From positions 1 through 64,000 of the forward strand of contig JAIRBC010000004.1 in NCBI GenBank assembly GCA_022008415.1: a DNA stretch of 64,000 nucleotides. Reading direction: 5' to 3'. This document shows positions 42,992 to 52,361 of the stretch, piece after piece. The DNA comes from Cerina litoralis (GTDB lineage Bacteria; Bacteroidota; Bacteroidia; Flavobacteriales; Flavobacteriaceae). Each line of letters begins with the position of its first letter. The stretch's first letter is position 1. The position numbers were made by a program, and so were the translations under genes. Under the pieces are notes generated by a model that was given only the letters and a program-made list of their open reading frames with translations, did not search any database and was not told the DNA's origin.

Positions 42992-45448
42992 TCAATTAAT
43001 TTTTTGGACCATTAACGAATTATCCGTTTCCTTGGATACCAGTTCCGGTTTCTTGTCGTTGTCCATATCCGACAAATCTATGGGCGACGTGCCATAGACC
43101 GGGAAATTGGGGATGGGTTCTGCGTTGCTGTCAAAAAGGTATATCTTTTGATTTTGGATATCCGTAACGCTCACATAGATTTTATCGTTCACAAAAAATA
43201 ATTTGGGCTTGGTATAGACCCCGAGCTCCAAGGATACCTTCTTACCTCTTATATTTAATATGTTGTCGTTCATTACCACCAGAGTACGCCCTGTTGCGAT
43301 AATCCCGTGATCTTTGTTAAGGCTGAGGTTTGCTGTTTTCAGTTTTCCTTTCGTGTCGATTTGAAAGAGGATTCCCTTCTCGTCGGTCGTCGTAAAGGTG
43401 TCATCGTATAGATATACTTCATTGTCGGAAAAGCTAATTTTAGCACCCACCTTTACCCTTGTTTTTCCTACCCGGTTCAATATTTTGAGTTCTCCGTTGG
43501 CCAACTTAAACACCAAATAGTCCTTTCCCTTTAATCTAAAATGTTCCGGAGCTCCTAGGACAGGGCTGACTGTTTTGGTGTATTTAAACCCTTTTACAAT
43601 CTCTCCCTGGTTGTTGTACATAAATATTTTTTCACCTTGGGTGACCAAAAAACGATATTTTTTGTTGTGGTCATAGTCAAACACCGCCAGGGGGTTTAGG
43701 TTACCTCCCTGATAGGTAAAAGTAAAGGGTTTTACCTCGTCCCCGTTCCGGTCCAATATTAAAAACTGATTATCTGTGGTAAACGCCAGTTGTAAACGGC
43801 CATTGTTATAGAGGTCTACCTGTTCTATTTTCCCTTGTATCCTTCCTTCCAATTTCTTTTTCCAAAGCACCTTTCCATCCGTAGAGATGAGGTAGAGGTT
43901 GTTGTCCTTGTCTTGGACCACTATTTCCCTCTTCTTTGTGCGGTGGTTGGTTACAAACTGAGGGTCCGTGGCCAGATCGCTATCCAACTGTACCGTAAAA
44001 AGAGGGGAAACGGTATTGCGCTGGGTAGCTTTCTCCATTTTTCGTATAACGACATTGGTGTGATAGAAATGGTCATCGGTTACCCATTGGGCGGCAAAAG
44101 TATTTGGGCTTTTTTCCGAACTTTGGAAAAGATCATAGAATTGGTCCGTAAAGCCGTCGTGTAGAAGTTGCGGAATACCGTCGGTATTGGAAATAAATAA
44201 AATAGTGGATTCATCTGCCAAATCCCCTTTGGCGGAAGTGTACAGGGATGTGGTGTTAAAGGTAGTACCGTTCTTGTAATTGCCGATTATTGTCTGCAAT
44301 GATTCTTGATCTGGTGAAAAAATGAAGGCGTTGTCCAACAGGGTGTAATAATTGGCTTGGAACCCTTTTATGAGGGGGTTAAAATAAAGATTTAGAAAAT
44401 CGTCCGTATTGAGCTGCACGATTTCGGTTCCCTGATATTCAGAACGACTCTTTTTTACCTTGTCAAGAAATTGTAAGATCCGTTCCGAACCAAACGTATT
44501 TAACAACACGATTTTCTTGGAATTTAGGTAAACAACGCCTATTTCCTCCACCGTCTGAAAAAGCGTGTCCACTACAACCGATTTGTCTAAATAAAACTGT
44601 TGGTTTTTAGAGAATCTGGAATATTCGCCGAAGGTATAGGAGGCTATTGCATCGGCATTTGCAGGAGCAAATTTTGGAGTGATATTCTCCAGGGGAGTGG
44701 TGTTTTCAAAAAGATTGATATATTGCTTAACCGAATCATTGGCCATACTTACCCCATTTAAATCTATATGGTCTTGCCCCATATCGATATCGAGGGAAAT
44801 CCAATCGGAGAAATGCGATAAATCTATAGTCGATCCTTCTTTGGCCACAGAGTGAATTAGACCATTGGCATCTTTGACATTTATAAAAATGGTGGCCGGC
44901 TTATCGGAGTTGGCTATTCGGTACAGCTTTTCCAAAGTGGGATCTATAATTCGTTCCCCTTTGCTGCGGATCAGATTCTCCAACAAAATCTGTGAAGAAC
45001 TCACCACAACCCTATCGTCTACCACCAAGCTGAAAAAAGTACTCCCGTCCAATACATATTTATATATCTTGAAATTTTCATAGATAAGGGTCTCGACTAC
45101 CTTATTCTTTACTTCATCGGTTTGAAAAAGGTCCGGGCTGTTATTGGTGACATAAATAAATTCAAACTTACCCTTACCAAGTTCGGCGAAGGCCAAAATA
45201 CTTTTGGATTTTGGGTTTACGTAATCCAAGTCCTTTAATTTATTAAAGACTGCCTCGTAAATTCCGTTTTTCCTTAGGCTTTTTATGAAGTCGTTGTTCA
45301 CTAAACCACTGTCAAAAACAGCATTGTCGTTGATGGAGATAAGAAGGGAAGTGTTTTTGGGGATATAGTACAAAAGGGAGGTAGCGGAGGTTTGTTGCTC
45401 ATGGCAACCAACAACAAGTAGTAGTAGAAATAAAATTCGATGCTTCAT
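42992..45448 (-). CDS. 818-residue lipoprotein, DUF3352-like N-terminal half and beta-propeller-like C-terminal half
   Basis: A lipobox (LLLLLVVGCHEQQ) begins the protein. The N-terminal ~450 residues (SLLYYIPKNTSLLISINDNA, SKSILAFAELGKGKFEFIY, RTLFQ-type strands) read like DUF3352-type proteins. From about 500 on there are repeated beta strands of PQQ/VCBS-like form (VVQDKDNNLYLISTDGKVLW, KIEQVDLYNNGRLQLAFTTD, KIYLFDSNAEPIPNFPVYGT). It ends with SPIDLSDMDNDKKPELVSKE. Similar proteins are encoded next to rlmB in other Flavobacteriia. Outer-membrane-associated by lipidation; function unknown. Confidence 0.78.
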   Translation of the reverse strand: MKHRILFLLLLVVGCHEQQTSATSLLYYIPKNTSLLISINDNAVFDSGLVNNDFIKSLRKNGIYEAVFNKLKDLDYVNPKSKSILAFAELGKGKFEFIYVTNNSPDLFQTDEVKNKVVETLIYENFKIYKYVLDGSTFFSLVVDDRVVVSSSQILLENLIRSKGERIIDPTLEKLYRIANSDKPATIFINVKDANGLIHSVAKEGSTIDLSHFSDWISLDIDMGQDHIDLNGVSMANDSVKQYINLFENTTPLENITPKFAPANADAIASYTFGEYSRFSKNQQFYLDKSVVVDTLFQTVEEIGVVYLNSKKIVLLNTFGSERILQFLDKVKKSRSEYQGTEIVQLNTDDFLNLYFNPLIKGFQANYYTLLDNAFIFSPDQESLQTIIGNYKNGTTFNTTSLYTSAKGDLADESTILFISNTDGIPQLLHDGFTDQFYDLFQSSEKSPNTFAAQWVTDDHFYHTNVVIRKMEKATQRNTVSPLFTVQLDSDLATDPQFVTNHRTKKREIVVQDKDNNLYLISTDGKVLWKKKLEGRIQGKIEQVDLYNNGRLQLAFTTDNQFLILDRNGDEVKPFTFTYQGGNLNPLAVFDYDHNKKYRFLVTQGEKIFMYNNQGEIVKGFKYTKTVSPVLGAPEHFRLKGKDYLVFKLANGELKILNRVGKTRVKVGAKISFSDNEVYLYDDTFTTTDEKGILFQIDTKGKLKTANLSLNKDHGIIATGRTLVVMNDNILNIRGKKVSLELGVYTKPKLFFVNDKIYVSVTDIQNQKIYLFDSNAEPIPNFPVYGTSPIDLSDMDNDKKPELVSKETDNSLMVQKIN

Positions 45449-45624
45449 CTAAAAAAACATTTTCGCAAAGCTAGGACTTTATGGTTCATGCTCAAAAAAA
45501 GTTATGGGTTACCTGGATAATCGGTATGGGTTAAAAGTTAATCGCAGTTTTGAGGCAAACCGAGCCTTATTTCCGCCAAACGCCAATGCAGACCTCTTAC
45601 TGGTCTCAAACAACAAACAGGCAA

Positions 45625-45656
45625 GGTTTAAAATTCTGTGTCTTTAATTTTAAACC
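45625..45656 (-). terminator. terminator-like hairpin after rlmB
   Basis: GGTTTAAAATT (45625-45635) pairs perfectly with AATTTTAAACC (45646-45656) around a 10-nt loop, 9 nt beyond the rlmB stop. No T-run follows on the minus strand, so it may be a processing or stability hairpin. Confidence 0.55.
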
Positions 45657-45665
45657 CTCTACCAT

Positions 45666-46400
45666 TCACCTTCTTTGCCTCACCACTTCATAAAGGAAGA
45701 CCCCGCAGGCAACGGAAACGTTCAATGACGCTATCTCACCGAGCAAAGGTAGTTTGGCCGTGGCGTCCGACGCTTTAAGCAGGGATGGTGAAATCCCCGT
45801 ATCCTCTGCTCCCATTACTATGGCACAGGGTTCCGAAAAGGAAACGTCATAAAGCGTATGTTCTGTTTTTTCTGTTGCAGCGATAACTTTTATACCCGAG
45901 GCCTGAAGGTAAAAAACGGCATCCTTAAGATGGTCTACCTTGGCAATAGGAACTTTAAAAGCCGCACCTGCAGAGGTTTTTACGGTATCGGCCGTTACCG
46001 GGGCGGCGCCCTTTTTTTGTATGATGATGCCGTCGACGCCTGTGCATTCCGCTGTTCTGATAATAGCCCCAAAATTCCGTACGTCCGAGAGTTGGTCCAA
46101 TAAAAGGAAAAGGGGAAGATCTTTTTTGGCCACTACTTCTTCAACCAATTGTTCCATTTTGTAAAACGAAATAGGTGAGATACTGGCAATAACTCCCTGG
46201 TGGTTATCCTTGGTAATTCGGTTCAATTTTTCGATCGGGACATAGGAGACGCTGATATTCTTTTTGCGAATAAGGGTCTCCAATTCCCTCGACAGTTCGC
46301 TTTTGAGTCCCTTTTGTATAAATATTTTATCGATGTCCTCATGGGCATGGATTGCTTCCATTACGGCCCTGATACCGTAAATTCTATCGGTGTCTTTCAT
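45666..46400 (-). CDS. rlmB: 23S rRNA (guanosine-2'-O)-methyltransferase, RlmB type
   Basis: 244 residues. The N-terminal substrate-binding domain (RIYGIRAVMEAIHAHEDIDK) and the SPOUT fold are clear: LLLDQLSDVRNFGAIIRTAE, GIIIQKKGAAPVTADTVKTS, CAIVMGAEDTGISPSLLKAS and LGEIASLNVSVACGVFLYEV with the SAM-binding knot. Methylates 23S rRNA (G2251 in E. coli). A TATCTTTG element sits 4 nt before the start. Confidence 0.93.
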   Translation of the reverse strand: MKDTDRIYGIRAVMEAIHAHEDIDKIFIQKGLKSELSRELETLIRKKNISVSYVPIEKLNRITKDNHQGVIASISPISFYKMEQLVEEVVAKKDLPLFLLLDQLSDVRNFGAIIRTAECTGVDGIIIQKKGAAPVTADTVKTSAGAAFKVPIAKVDHLKDAVFYLQASGIKVIAATEKTEHTLYDVSFSEPCAIVMGAEDTGISPSLLKASDATAKLPLLGEIASLNVSVACGVFLYEVVRQRR

Positions 46401-46404
46401 GGGA

Positions 46405-46412
46405 CAAAGATA
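46405..46412 (-). promoter_or_regulatory. candidate -7 element TATCTTTG, near-leaderless rlmB
   Basis: Minus-strand TATCTTTG followed by TCCC and then the ATG at 46400. The -33 region has no clear TTG at the usual spacing. Suggests a transcript with essentially no leader. Confidence 0.4.
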
Positions 46413-46498
46413 AATCTTTAATTGTGTTTGATGTCACGGAAATTGCAAACAAGAGGAATTGGTGGCATTAGTTAAATTTTTTTCTCGGATTCGTACCT

Positions 46499-47503
46499 TT
46501 AGTGATATTCAACGGCACCCTCAAACATCTTGTTCCAGGCCCATTCTGCAGCGACGTACGATTTGGGTGATTTAAGCTTATCTCCGGTCTTGGGCCCGGA
46601 TACCGCATAGCCAAAGGCATCCCATATATTGCCATCGTCATCTACCATAATCCGAGGGTATTGGTCGCTATCCAAAGCGTGCAAAGTGGTATTGGCGGGT
46701 ACATAGAAGGCGTTGAAATAGATTTGCTCCCTATTACCGGCCACCACGGTGCTTTTGCCATTAACCGTCAGAAAGGACAGTTTTGTGCCCCCCGAAAAAT
46801 TATCGTAGTTAAACAAATGTACCTGGTCTTCCTTGACGTGTTCGCTTATTACCCCGAAAAGATTTCCGAAGTCTAGAGGCTCCTGGGCGGCATCGCAATT
46901 GCAATGATCTACATTGGGTTGGGTGAATACCAAAGCGGTTGGGAAATATAGTTTTACTTGCGACCATGTGGTTTCAAAAATGTTGAATGTAGAAAGCTTT
47001 AAAAAACTGTCTTCTCCCCGGATGGCTTTCGTGGCCATTTGGGACCAAAAGTATTTATTATTGGTATCCGTAGGTACCATGTTGTCGTTGTACAGATACC
47101 CGGAGGCTTTTAAGGTAACCAGTTCACCCGTACTTAGTTCGCGATCAAAACAGATGGCACTTTTAGTTATGGGGCAAAAGGATATCGCCATTTTTTGTTC
47201 GTCAAATTGAACATTTACCACTTCGTAGTAGTTTGTATAATAATAAGGGAAGGCATAAACTTGACCGTCACCAGCCAACAAGGCCAGTTTGGAATTTTCT
47301 TGCAATTCCCCGCTCGCATCGATCTCCATGACCGTGTTGTATTCCGGGGTGTCCATGACCTCAAAAGTTGTGGTCCCGCCGGTTATTGACCCTGCCGTTA
47401 CGAACCAGACATTGGTATTTGCGACCTCTTCCGTTGGGGTAAGTGGCGTATCTTGGGTGCAAGCAGCAAGGGATAGAACGTATAAGGCTAAGAAAAATCG
47501 CAT
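46499..47503 (-). CDS. DUF3179-like lipoprotein
   Basis: 334 residues. The signal peptide ends in LSLAACTQDT, a lipobox. The middle part (ALLAGDGQVYAFPYYYTNYY, MAISFCPITKSAICFDRELS) is reminiscent of DUF3179 proteins, which have a Y-P/F-Y-R-x-L strand followed by a CPLT/CPLC-type motif and a xFDR end; here the motif is CPITKSAICFDRE. The ending VPANTTLHALDSDQYPRIMV includes a second beta domain. No enzymatic role is known for the family. The assignment is by motif memory and should be tested by a profile search. Confidence 0.65.
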   Translation of the reverse strand: MRFFLALYVLSLAACTQDTPLTPTEEVANTNVWFVTAGSITGGTTTFEVMDTPEYNTVMEIDASGELQENSKLALLAGDGQVYAFPYYYTNYYEVVNVQFDEQKMAISFCPITKSAICFDRELSTGELVTLKASGYLYNDNMVPTDTNNKYFWSQMATKAIRGEDSFLKLSTFNIFETTWSQVKLYFPTALVFTQPNVDHCNCDAAQEPLDFGNLFGVISEHVKEDQVHLFNYDNFSGGTKLSFLTVNGKSTVVAGNREQIYFNAFYVPANTTLHALDSDQYPRIMVDDDGNIWDAFGYAVSGPKTGDKLKSPKSYVAAEWAWNKMFEGAVEYH

Positions 47504-47824
47504 ACTTTATGGGTTGTTTTTTGTAATAAGACGATCATCGGTCCCAAAACTTACAGGGTTGGTCAATTTATCTTGGATTATTTGTTTTATTCATAATAAA
47601 TGGTGGGATATATTGATAAAAATGAAGCGATTGATTCGGAGAAGGGGTGCGATAGGGGATTTTAAGGTCTGTATAATACGGGTTTCCCCCCTGTTTTTAT
47701 TTGCTGTAGGTGCGGTTGAAAAAAAACATGGAAAATTAATTCGGTAGGATTTGAATTATTGTGAATAATTACTACATTTGCCAGCCCTTAAAAGAGGGTA
47801 AGTTTTATACATATATAATATAGT
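47504..47824. other. 321-nt divergent region holding the str operon promoter
   Basis: Between the DUF3179-like gene and rpsL. It contains the excellent promoter at 47750-47780 and a hairpin-forming GCCCTTAAAAGAGGG stretch at about 47785-47799. No coding frame is convincing. Confidence 0.7.
47750..47780 (+). promoter_or_regulatory. promoter of the str-S10-spc operon
   Basis: TTTG at 47750-47753, a 19-nt spacer and TACATTTG at 47773-47780 form a perfect match to the Bacteroidota sigma-ABfr consensus (TTTG-N19-TAnnTTTG). Transcription should start near 47786, about 40 nt before rpsL. Confidence 0.85.
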
Positions 47825-48199
47825 ATGCCAACAATTTCACAATTAGTACGAAAAGGAAGGGCCACAATTGCTAAGAAGAGCAAATCGGCTGCTTTGGATT
47901 CGTGTCCTCAACGAAGAGGGGTATGTACCCGAGTGTACACCACCACGCCAAAGAAACCAAACTCCGCAATGAGAAAAGTTGCGAGGGTTAGGTTGACCAA
48001 TGGCAAGGAGGTGAACGCCTACATCCCCGGTGAAGGACACAACCTCCAAGAGCACTCGATAGTATTAGTAAGAGGCGGAAGGGTAAAGGATTTGCCAGGT
48101 GTTAGGTATCATATCGTAAGGGGTGCTTTGGATACAGCAGGTGTTGCTGGAAGGACCCAACGAAGATCCAAATATGGCGCAAAACGCCCAAAGAAGTAA
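47825..48199 (+). CDS. rpsL: ribosomal protein S12
   Basis: 124 residues. Small-subunit protein at the decoding centre. [17 protein letters not shown] carries the Lys associated with streptomycin response, and [16 protein letters not shown] contains the second such site and the Asp that is methylthiolated in some bacteria; both are wild-type. First gene of the operon. Confidence 0.98.
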   Translation: MPTISQLVRKGRATIAKKSKSAALDSCPQRRGVCTRVYTTTPKKPNSAMRKVARVRLTNGKEVNAYIPGEGHNLQEHSIVLVRGGRVKDLPGVRYHIVRGALDTAGVAGRTQRRSKYGAKRPKK

Positions 48200-48207
48200 T
48201 TTAAAAA

Positions 48208-48291
48208 GGTTGGAGGTACGAGGTTGGAGGTACGAAATTGAAGTTTTGCAAGAAACTTGGAACCCCAAACCCTAAACCACTAACCATAAAC
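48208..48291. repeat. rpsL-rpsG spacer: inverted GGTT/AACC heptad-type arrays
   Basis: A 14-bp tandem duplication GGTTGGAGGTACGA (48208-48221, 48222-48235) is followed by AACCCCA, AACCCTA, AACCACT and AACCATA words in 7-nt register (48261-48291). The first array is complementary in type (GGTT versus AACC) to the second, so a long imperfect hairpin is possible ending 13 nt before rpsG. Confidence 0.65.
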
Positions 48292-48303
48292 TTTGCACAA
48301 GAC

Positions 48304-48780
48304 ATGAGAAAAAAACAGGCCAAAAAAAGACCGCTTTTACCAGATCCAAGATTTAACGATCAATTGGTGACCCGATTTGTCAACATGATGATGTGGGATG
48401 GTAAAAAGTCGATTGCCTTTAAAGTGTTCTACGATGCCATGGATATCGTAGAGGAGAAAAAGACCGACGAGGAAAAATCGGCGTTGGAACTTTGGAAAGA
48501 TGCCCTTTCCAATGTAATGCCCCACGTAGAGGTTAGGAGCCGACGCGTAGGTGGTGCCACCTTTCAAATCCCCATGCAGATTAGGCCGGACCGTAAAATT
48601 TCAACGGCCATGAAATGGTTGATTCTTTTTGCGCGCAAGCGCAATGAAAAGGCCATGTCACAAAAGTTGGCGGGAGAAATATTGGCGGCTGCCAAAGAAG
48701 AAGGTGCAGCGGTCAAGAAAAGAACGGACACCCATAGAATGGCGGAAGCGAACAAGGCTTTCTCCCACTTTAGATTTTAA
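48304..48780 (+). CDS. rpsG: ribosomal protein S7
   Basis: 158 residues from the ATG at 48304 ([20 protein letters not shown]); the longer frame to 48238 runs through the spacer repeat. Binds the 3' domain of 16S rRNA. Typical [20 protein letters not shown] and [11 protein letters not shown] are present. Confidence 0.97.
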   Translation: MRKKQAKKRPLLPDPRFNDQLVTRFVNMMMWDGKKSIAFKVFYDAMDIVEEKKTDEEKSALELWKDALSNVMPHVEVRSRRVGGATFQIPMQIRPDRKISTAMKWLILFARKRNEKAMSQKLAGEILAAAKEEGAAVKKRTDTHRMAEANKAFSHFRF

Positions 48781-48789
48781 TAAAAGGAA

Positions 48790-50916
48790 ATGGCAAGAGA
48801 TTTAAAATATACAAGAAATATTGGTATTGCTGCACATATCGATGCGGGTAAGACCACCACAACCGAACGTATCTTGTTCTATACCGGGGTAAGCCACAAA
48901 TTGGGCGAGGTGCACGATGGCGCTGCTACCATGGACTGGATGGAGCAGGAGCAGGAACGCGGTATCACGATTACTTCTGCCGCTACAACTTGCGAGTGGA
49001 CCTTTCCCATGGAAAACGCACAGCCGACTGCAGATGCCAAATCGTATCACTTTAATATTATTGACACTCCCGGGCACGTGGATTTTACCGTAGAGGTAAA
49101 CCGCTCCTTAAGGGTATTGGACGGCTTGGTGTTCCTGTTTAGTGCGGTTGATGGCGTTGAGCCACAATCCGAAACCAACTGGAGGCTAGCCGATAATTAC
49201 AAGGTTCCGAGAATTGGCTTTGTAAACAAAATGGACCGGCAAGGTTCTAACTTTCTTATGGTTTGCAATCAGATCAGGGAGATGTTGAAATCTAATGCGG
49301 TGCCGATCGTGCTTCCTATTGGAGACGAGGTCGATTTTAAAGGTATTGTAGATCTAGTGAAAAATAGGGCCGTTGTTTGGCACGATGAGAATTTTGGGGC
49401 CACTTTTGATGTAGTGGATATCCCGGAAGAAATGAAGGACGAGGTGAAGGAGTATAGGGCAGCTTTGATCGAAGCGGTGGCCGAATACGATGAGACCTTG
49501 ATGGAGAAATTTTTCGAAGATGAAGATTCTATTACCGAAGATGAGATCCATTCTGCATTGAGAGCCGCTGTTATGGATATGAGCATTATCCCTATGGTCT
49601 GCGGTTCCTCTTTTAAAAATAAAGGGGTTCAGTTTCTTTTGGATGCTGTATGTAGGTATTTGCCTTCCCCTATGGATAAGGATGCGATAGTGGGCGTTAA
49701 TCCCGACACCGAGAAGCAGGAATCTAGAAAGCCAAGTGTCAAGGAACCGTTTTCAGCGCTGGCATTTAAGATTGCTACGGATCCCTTTGTGGGTCGTTTG
49801 GCATTCTTTAGGGTCTATTCTGGTAGATTGGATGCAGGTTCCTATGTTTTGAACAATAGATCGGGTAACAAGGAACGTATTTCCAGGATTTACCAAATGC
49901 ACTCCAATAAGCAAAACGCCATCGACTTTATCGAGGCGGGAGATATTGGGGCTGCCGTAGGATTTAAGGATATTAAGACCGGGGATACCCTGTCTGCGGA
50001 AAAGCATCCGATCGTTTTGGAAAGTATGAACTTCCCCGACCCCGTAATTGGTATCGCGGTGGAGCCCAAGACCAAAGTCGATGTTGATAAACTGGGTATG
50101 GCGCTTTCCAAATTGGCCGAAGAAGATCCAACTTTCCAGGTGAAGACCGATGAGGCTTCCGGACAGACAATCATTTCCGGCATGGGAGAGCTGCACTTAG
50201 ATATTATTGTAGACCGTTTGCGTCGTGAATTTAAGGTAGAAGTAAACCAAGGTCAGCCACAAGTAGAGTACAAGGAGGCAATTACCGCAACTGCCGACCA
50301 TAGGGAAGTTTACAAGAAACAGACCGGGGGCCGTGGTAAATTTGCAGACATCGTATTTACAATGGAGCCCGCAGAGGAAGGAAAGTCCGGGTTAGAATTT
50401 ATAAACGCCATCAAGGGAGGTAATATTCCAAGGGAATATATCCCATCCGTAGAAAAAGGTTTTAGGGAGTCTATGAAAAACGGTCCTTTGGCCGGGTTTG
50501 AGATGGACAGTATGAAAATTACCTTGAAAGATGGGTCTTTCCATCCTGTGGATTCGGATTCCCTTTCGTTTGAATTGGCCGCTAAATTAGGATATAAGAC
50601 CGCTGCCAAAGCTGCACGTGCGGTATTGATGGAGCCTATTATGAAATTGGAGGTGCTTACCCCGGAAGAGAATATGGGAGATATTGTTGGCGACCTTAAC
50701 CGTAGGAGGGGTCAAGTGAACAATATGGACGACAGGGCAGGGGCCAAGGTAATCAAAGGTTTGGTGCCACTTTCCGAAATGTTCGGTTATGTAACTTCCC
50801 TGAGGACTTTGTCCTCCGGTAGGGCAACCTCTACCATGGAGTTTTCACATTATGCGGAAACACCATCGAATATTGCAGAGGAAGTAATCAAGGCAGCTAA
50901 AGGCGTAACCGCTTAA
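48790..50916 (+). CDS. fusA: elongation factor G
   Basis: 708 residues. Translocation GTPase. G motifs: [20 protein letters not shown] (P-loop), DTPGHVDF, and [10 protein letters not shown]; then [20 protein letters not shown] in domain II and the C-terminal domains ending [20 protein letters not shown]. It starts 9 nt after rpsG. Its 3' side carries the spacer repeat at 50921-51030. Confidence 0.98.
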   Translation: MARDLKYTRNIGIAAHIDAGKTTTTERILFYTGVSHKLGEVHDGAATMDWMEQEQERGITITSAATTCEWTFPMENAQPTADAKSYHFNIIDTPGHVDFTVEVNRSLRVLDGLVFLFSAVDGVEPQSETNWRLADNYKVPRIGFVNKMDRQGSNFLMVCNQIREMLKSNAVPIVLPIGDEVDFKGIVDLVKNRAVVWHDENFGATFDVVDIPEEMKDEVKEYRAALIEAVAEYDETLMEKFFEDEDSITEDEIHSALRAAVMDMSIIPMVCGSSFKNKGVQFLLDAVCRYLPSPMDKDAIVGVNPDTEKQESRKPSVKEPFSALAFKIATDPFVGRLAFFRVYSGRLDAGSYVLNNRSGNKERISRIYQMHSNKQNAIDFIEAGDIGAAVGFKDIKTGDTLSAEKHPIVLESMNFPDPVIGIAVEPKTKVDVDKLGMALSKLAEEDPTFQVKTDEASGQTIISGMGELHLDIIVDRLRREFKVEVNQGQPQVEYKEAITATADHREVYKKQTGGRGKFADIVFTMEPAEEGKSGLEFINAIKGGNIPREYIPSVEKGFRESMKNGPLAGFEMDSMKITLKDGSFHPVDSDSLSFELAAKLGYKTAAKAARAVLMEPIMKLEVLTPEENMGDIVGDLNRRRGQVNNMDDRAGAKVIKGLVPLSEMFGYVTSLRTLSSGRATSTMEFSHYAETPSNIAEEVIKAAKGVTA

Positions 50917-50920
50917 GGAA

Positions 50921-51030
50921 AGTATAGAATATAGAGTAGAGAAAATAGACATTGGAACCAAGAACCAAGGATCAAGGCCAAAAGGAATTTTATAAATTTT
51001 GAGCTTGAACTTGAGGCTTGAACTTGCACT
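50921..51030. repeat. fusA-rpsJ spacer: heptamer arrays of CAAG/CTTG type
   Basis: AGTATAG, AATATAG, AGTAGAG and AAAATAG (50921-50948) keep AG at positions 6-7; AACCAAG, AACCAAG and GATCAAG (50956-50976) keep CAAG. Opposing CTTGA-type words fill 51001-51030 (GAGCTTGAACTTGAGG and on). CAAGGCCAAAA can pair with TTTTGAGCTTG with two mismatches, giving a hairpin just before rpsJ. Confidence 0.7.
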
Positions 51031-51037
51031 TTAAAAG

Positions 51038-51343
51038 ATGAGTCAGAAAATCAGAATAAAACTAAAATCGTACGATTATAATTTGGTCGACAAATCTGCC
51101 GAGAAAATCGTAAAGACAGTTAAGACAACCGGAGCGGTGATCACCGGTCCCATTCCGTTGCCTACGCACAAGAAGATATTTACAGTACTGCGATCCCCGC
51201 ATGTAAACAAGAAGGCCAGGGAACAGTTTCAATTGTGTTCGTACAAAAGACTTTTGGACATCTATAGCTCTTCGTCAAAAACTATCGACGCTCTTATGAA
51301 GTTAGAGCTTCCCAGTGGTGTTGAGGTGGAGATCAAGGTATAA
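51038..51343 (+). CDS. rpsJ: ribosomal protein S10
   Basis: 101 residues. Small-subunit head protein and NusE antitermination factor. [40 protein letters not shown] and [10 protein letters not shown] with the [10 protein letters not shown] end are normal. First gene of the S10 block, followed by an unusually long spacer. Confidence 0.98.
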   Translation: MSQKIRIKLKSYDYNLVDKSAEKIVKTVKTTGAVITGPIPLPTHKKIFTVLRSPHVNKKAREQFQLCSYKRLLDIYSSSSKTIDALMKLELPSGVEVEIKV

Positions 51344-51460
51344 TTTCCGCAAAGGCGGAAATCTCATGAAATTGGTGCGAAGCCAAATGAATTCGAGATT
51401 TCGTATTTAGGATTGAGATAGATTAAACGGATTTCCGCACATGCGGGAATGGACATGTCC
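51344..51460. repeat. REP-like element with two GC-rich hairpins in the rpsJ-rplC spacer
   Basis: TTTCCGC (51344-51350) pairs with GCGGAAA (51355-51361) right after the rpsJ stop. A second hairpin TTCCGCA/TGCGGGAA lies at 51433-51449 and a perfect palindrome GGACATGTCC at 51451-51460. Hairpins bounding about 115 nt of sequence resemble a dispersed REP/BIME or MITE-type unit. Confidence 0.6.
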
Positions 51461-51499
51461 GGCGCGATTTGCAAAGGAAAAACGGAAAAAAATATATTC

Positions 51500-51528
51500 A
51501 GGGTTGAATTATTTTTGACCCTTTTTTT
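51500..51528 (+). terminator. terminator-like hairpin inside the S10 operon
   Basis: AGGGT (51500-51504) pairs with ACCCT (51518-51522), followed by an unbroken T7 run. Stem is short (5-6 pairs), so read-through or attenuation rather than a full stop is likely between rpsJ and rplC. Confidence 0.5.
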
Positions 51529-51538
51529 GTTTAAAAAT

Positions 51539-51655
51539 ACGGAGTACAAAGTACAAAGTATTGAGAATGGAAATATTGAAGATAGGGTATGGTGTGCAGA
51601 AGGTTACAACAACATTTTGTACTAAGTGCTAGATACTAATTACTAATTACTAATA
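51539..51655. repeat. rpsJ-rplC spacer: AGTAC-type and TACTA-type heptamer arrays
   Basis: ACGGAGT, ACAAAGT, ACAAAGT (51539-51559), then ATTGAGA, oppose ACTAAGT, GCTAGAT, ACTAATT, ACTAATT and ACTAATA (51621-51655). GT/AC polarity in the first array and AC/GT complement in the second predict a hairpin, with the second array ending 3 nt before the rplC ATG. Confidence 0.75.
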
Positions 51656-51658
51656 AAT

Positions 51659-52279
51659 ATGTCTGGGTTAATAGGAAGAAAGATTGGCATGACCAGCATT
51701 TTCGACGAGAATGGGAAGAACGTTCCATGTACCGTTATCGAAGCTGGCCCATGCGTGGTTACCCAAGTCAGAACCAAAGAGGTAGACGGGTACACAGCCC
51801 TTCAGCTTGGTTTCGATGACAAGGCAGAAAAACGTGCAAACAAGGCCGAAATGGGCCATGCAAAAAAAGCAGGTGCTTCTCCCAAGAAAAAAGTCGTCGA
51901 ATTCAAGTATTTTAAAGAAGGCGCCTACAAATTGGGGGATACTCTTGGAGTAGACCTGTTTGTGGAAGGAGATTATGTAGATGTTGTCGGGACCTCCAAA
52001 GGAAAGGGTTTCCAAGGCGTTGTTAAAAGACACCATTTTGGTGGTGTTGGCCAGTCGACTCACGGTCAACACAACCGACTACGTGCACCCGGGTCTATCG
52101 GTGCGGGTTCCGATCCGTCAAGGGTCTTTAAAGGGATGCGTATGGCCGGTAGAATGGGCGGCGATAGGGTTACTATCCAAAACCTTAGGGTATTGAAGAT
52201 AATTCCCGAGAAAAATCTATTGGTTGTCAATGGATGTGTGCCAGGTCATAAGAACGCGTACGTAACCATTGAAAAATAA
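51659..52279 (+). CDS. rplC: ribosomal protein L3
   Basis: 206 residues from the ATG at 51659. Large-subunit assembly initiator. [55 protein letters not shown] and [13 protein letters not shown] are intact. The start is immediately preceded by the heptamer array. Confidence 0.98.
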   Translation: MSGLIGRKIGMTSIFDENGKNVPCTVIEAGPCVVTQVRTKEVDGYTALQLGFDDKAEKRANKAEMGHAKKAGASPKKKVVEFKYFKEGAYKLGDTLGVDLFVEGDYVDVVGTSKGKGFQGVVKRHHFGGVGQSTHGQHNRLRAPGSIGAGSDPSRVFKGMRMAGRMGGDRVTIQNLRVLKIIPEKNLLVVNGCVPGHKNAYVTIEK

Positions 52280-52361
52280 TGTGGTCCTAGGGGCTGGGAT
52301 CCGTTGAATTAAACGATGTGTCGGCCTTTAATGGATGTCATTAACAAAACAAACAGTGCAC

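Noticed and set aside
42900-43097. 65-codon plus-strand ORF
   Set aside because: No recognisable features; it partly overlaps the end of the 818-residue gene.
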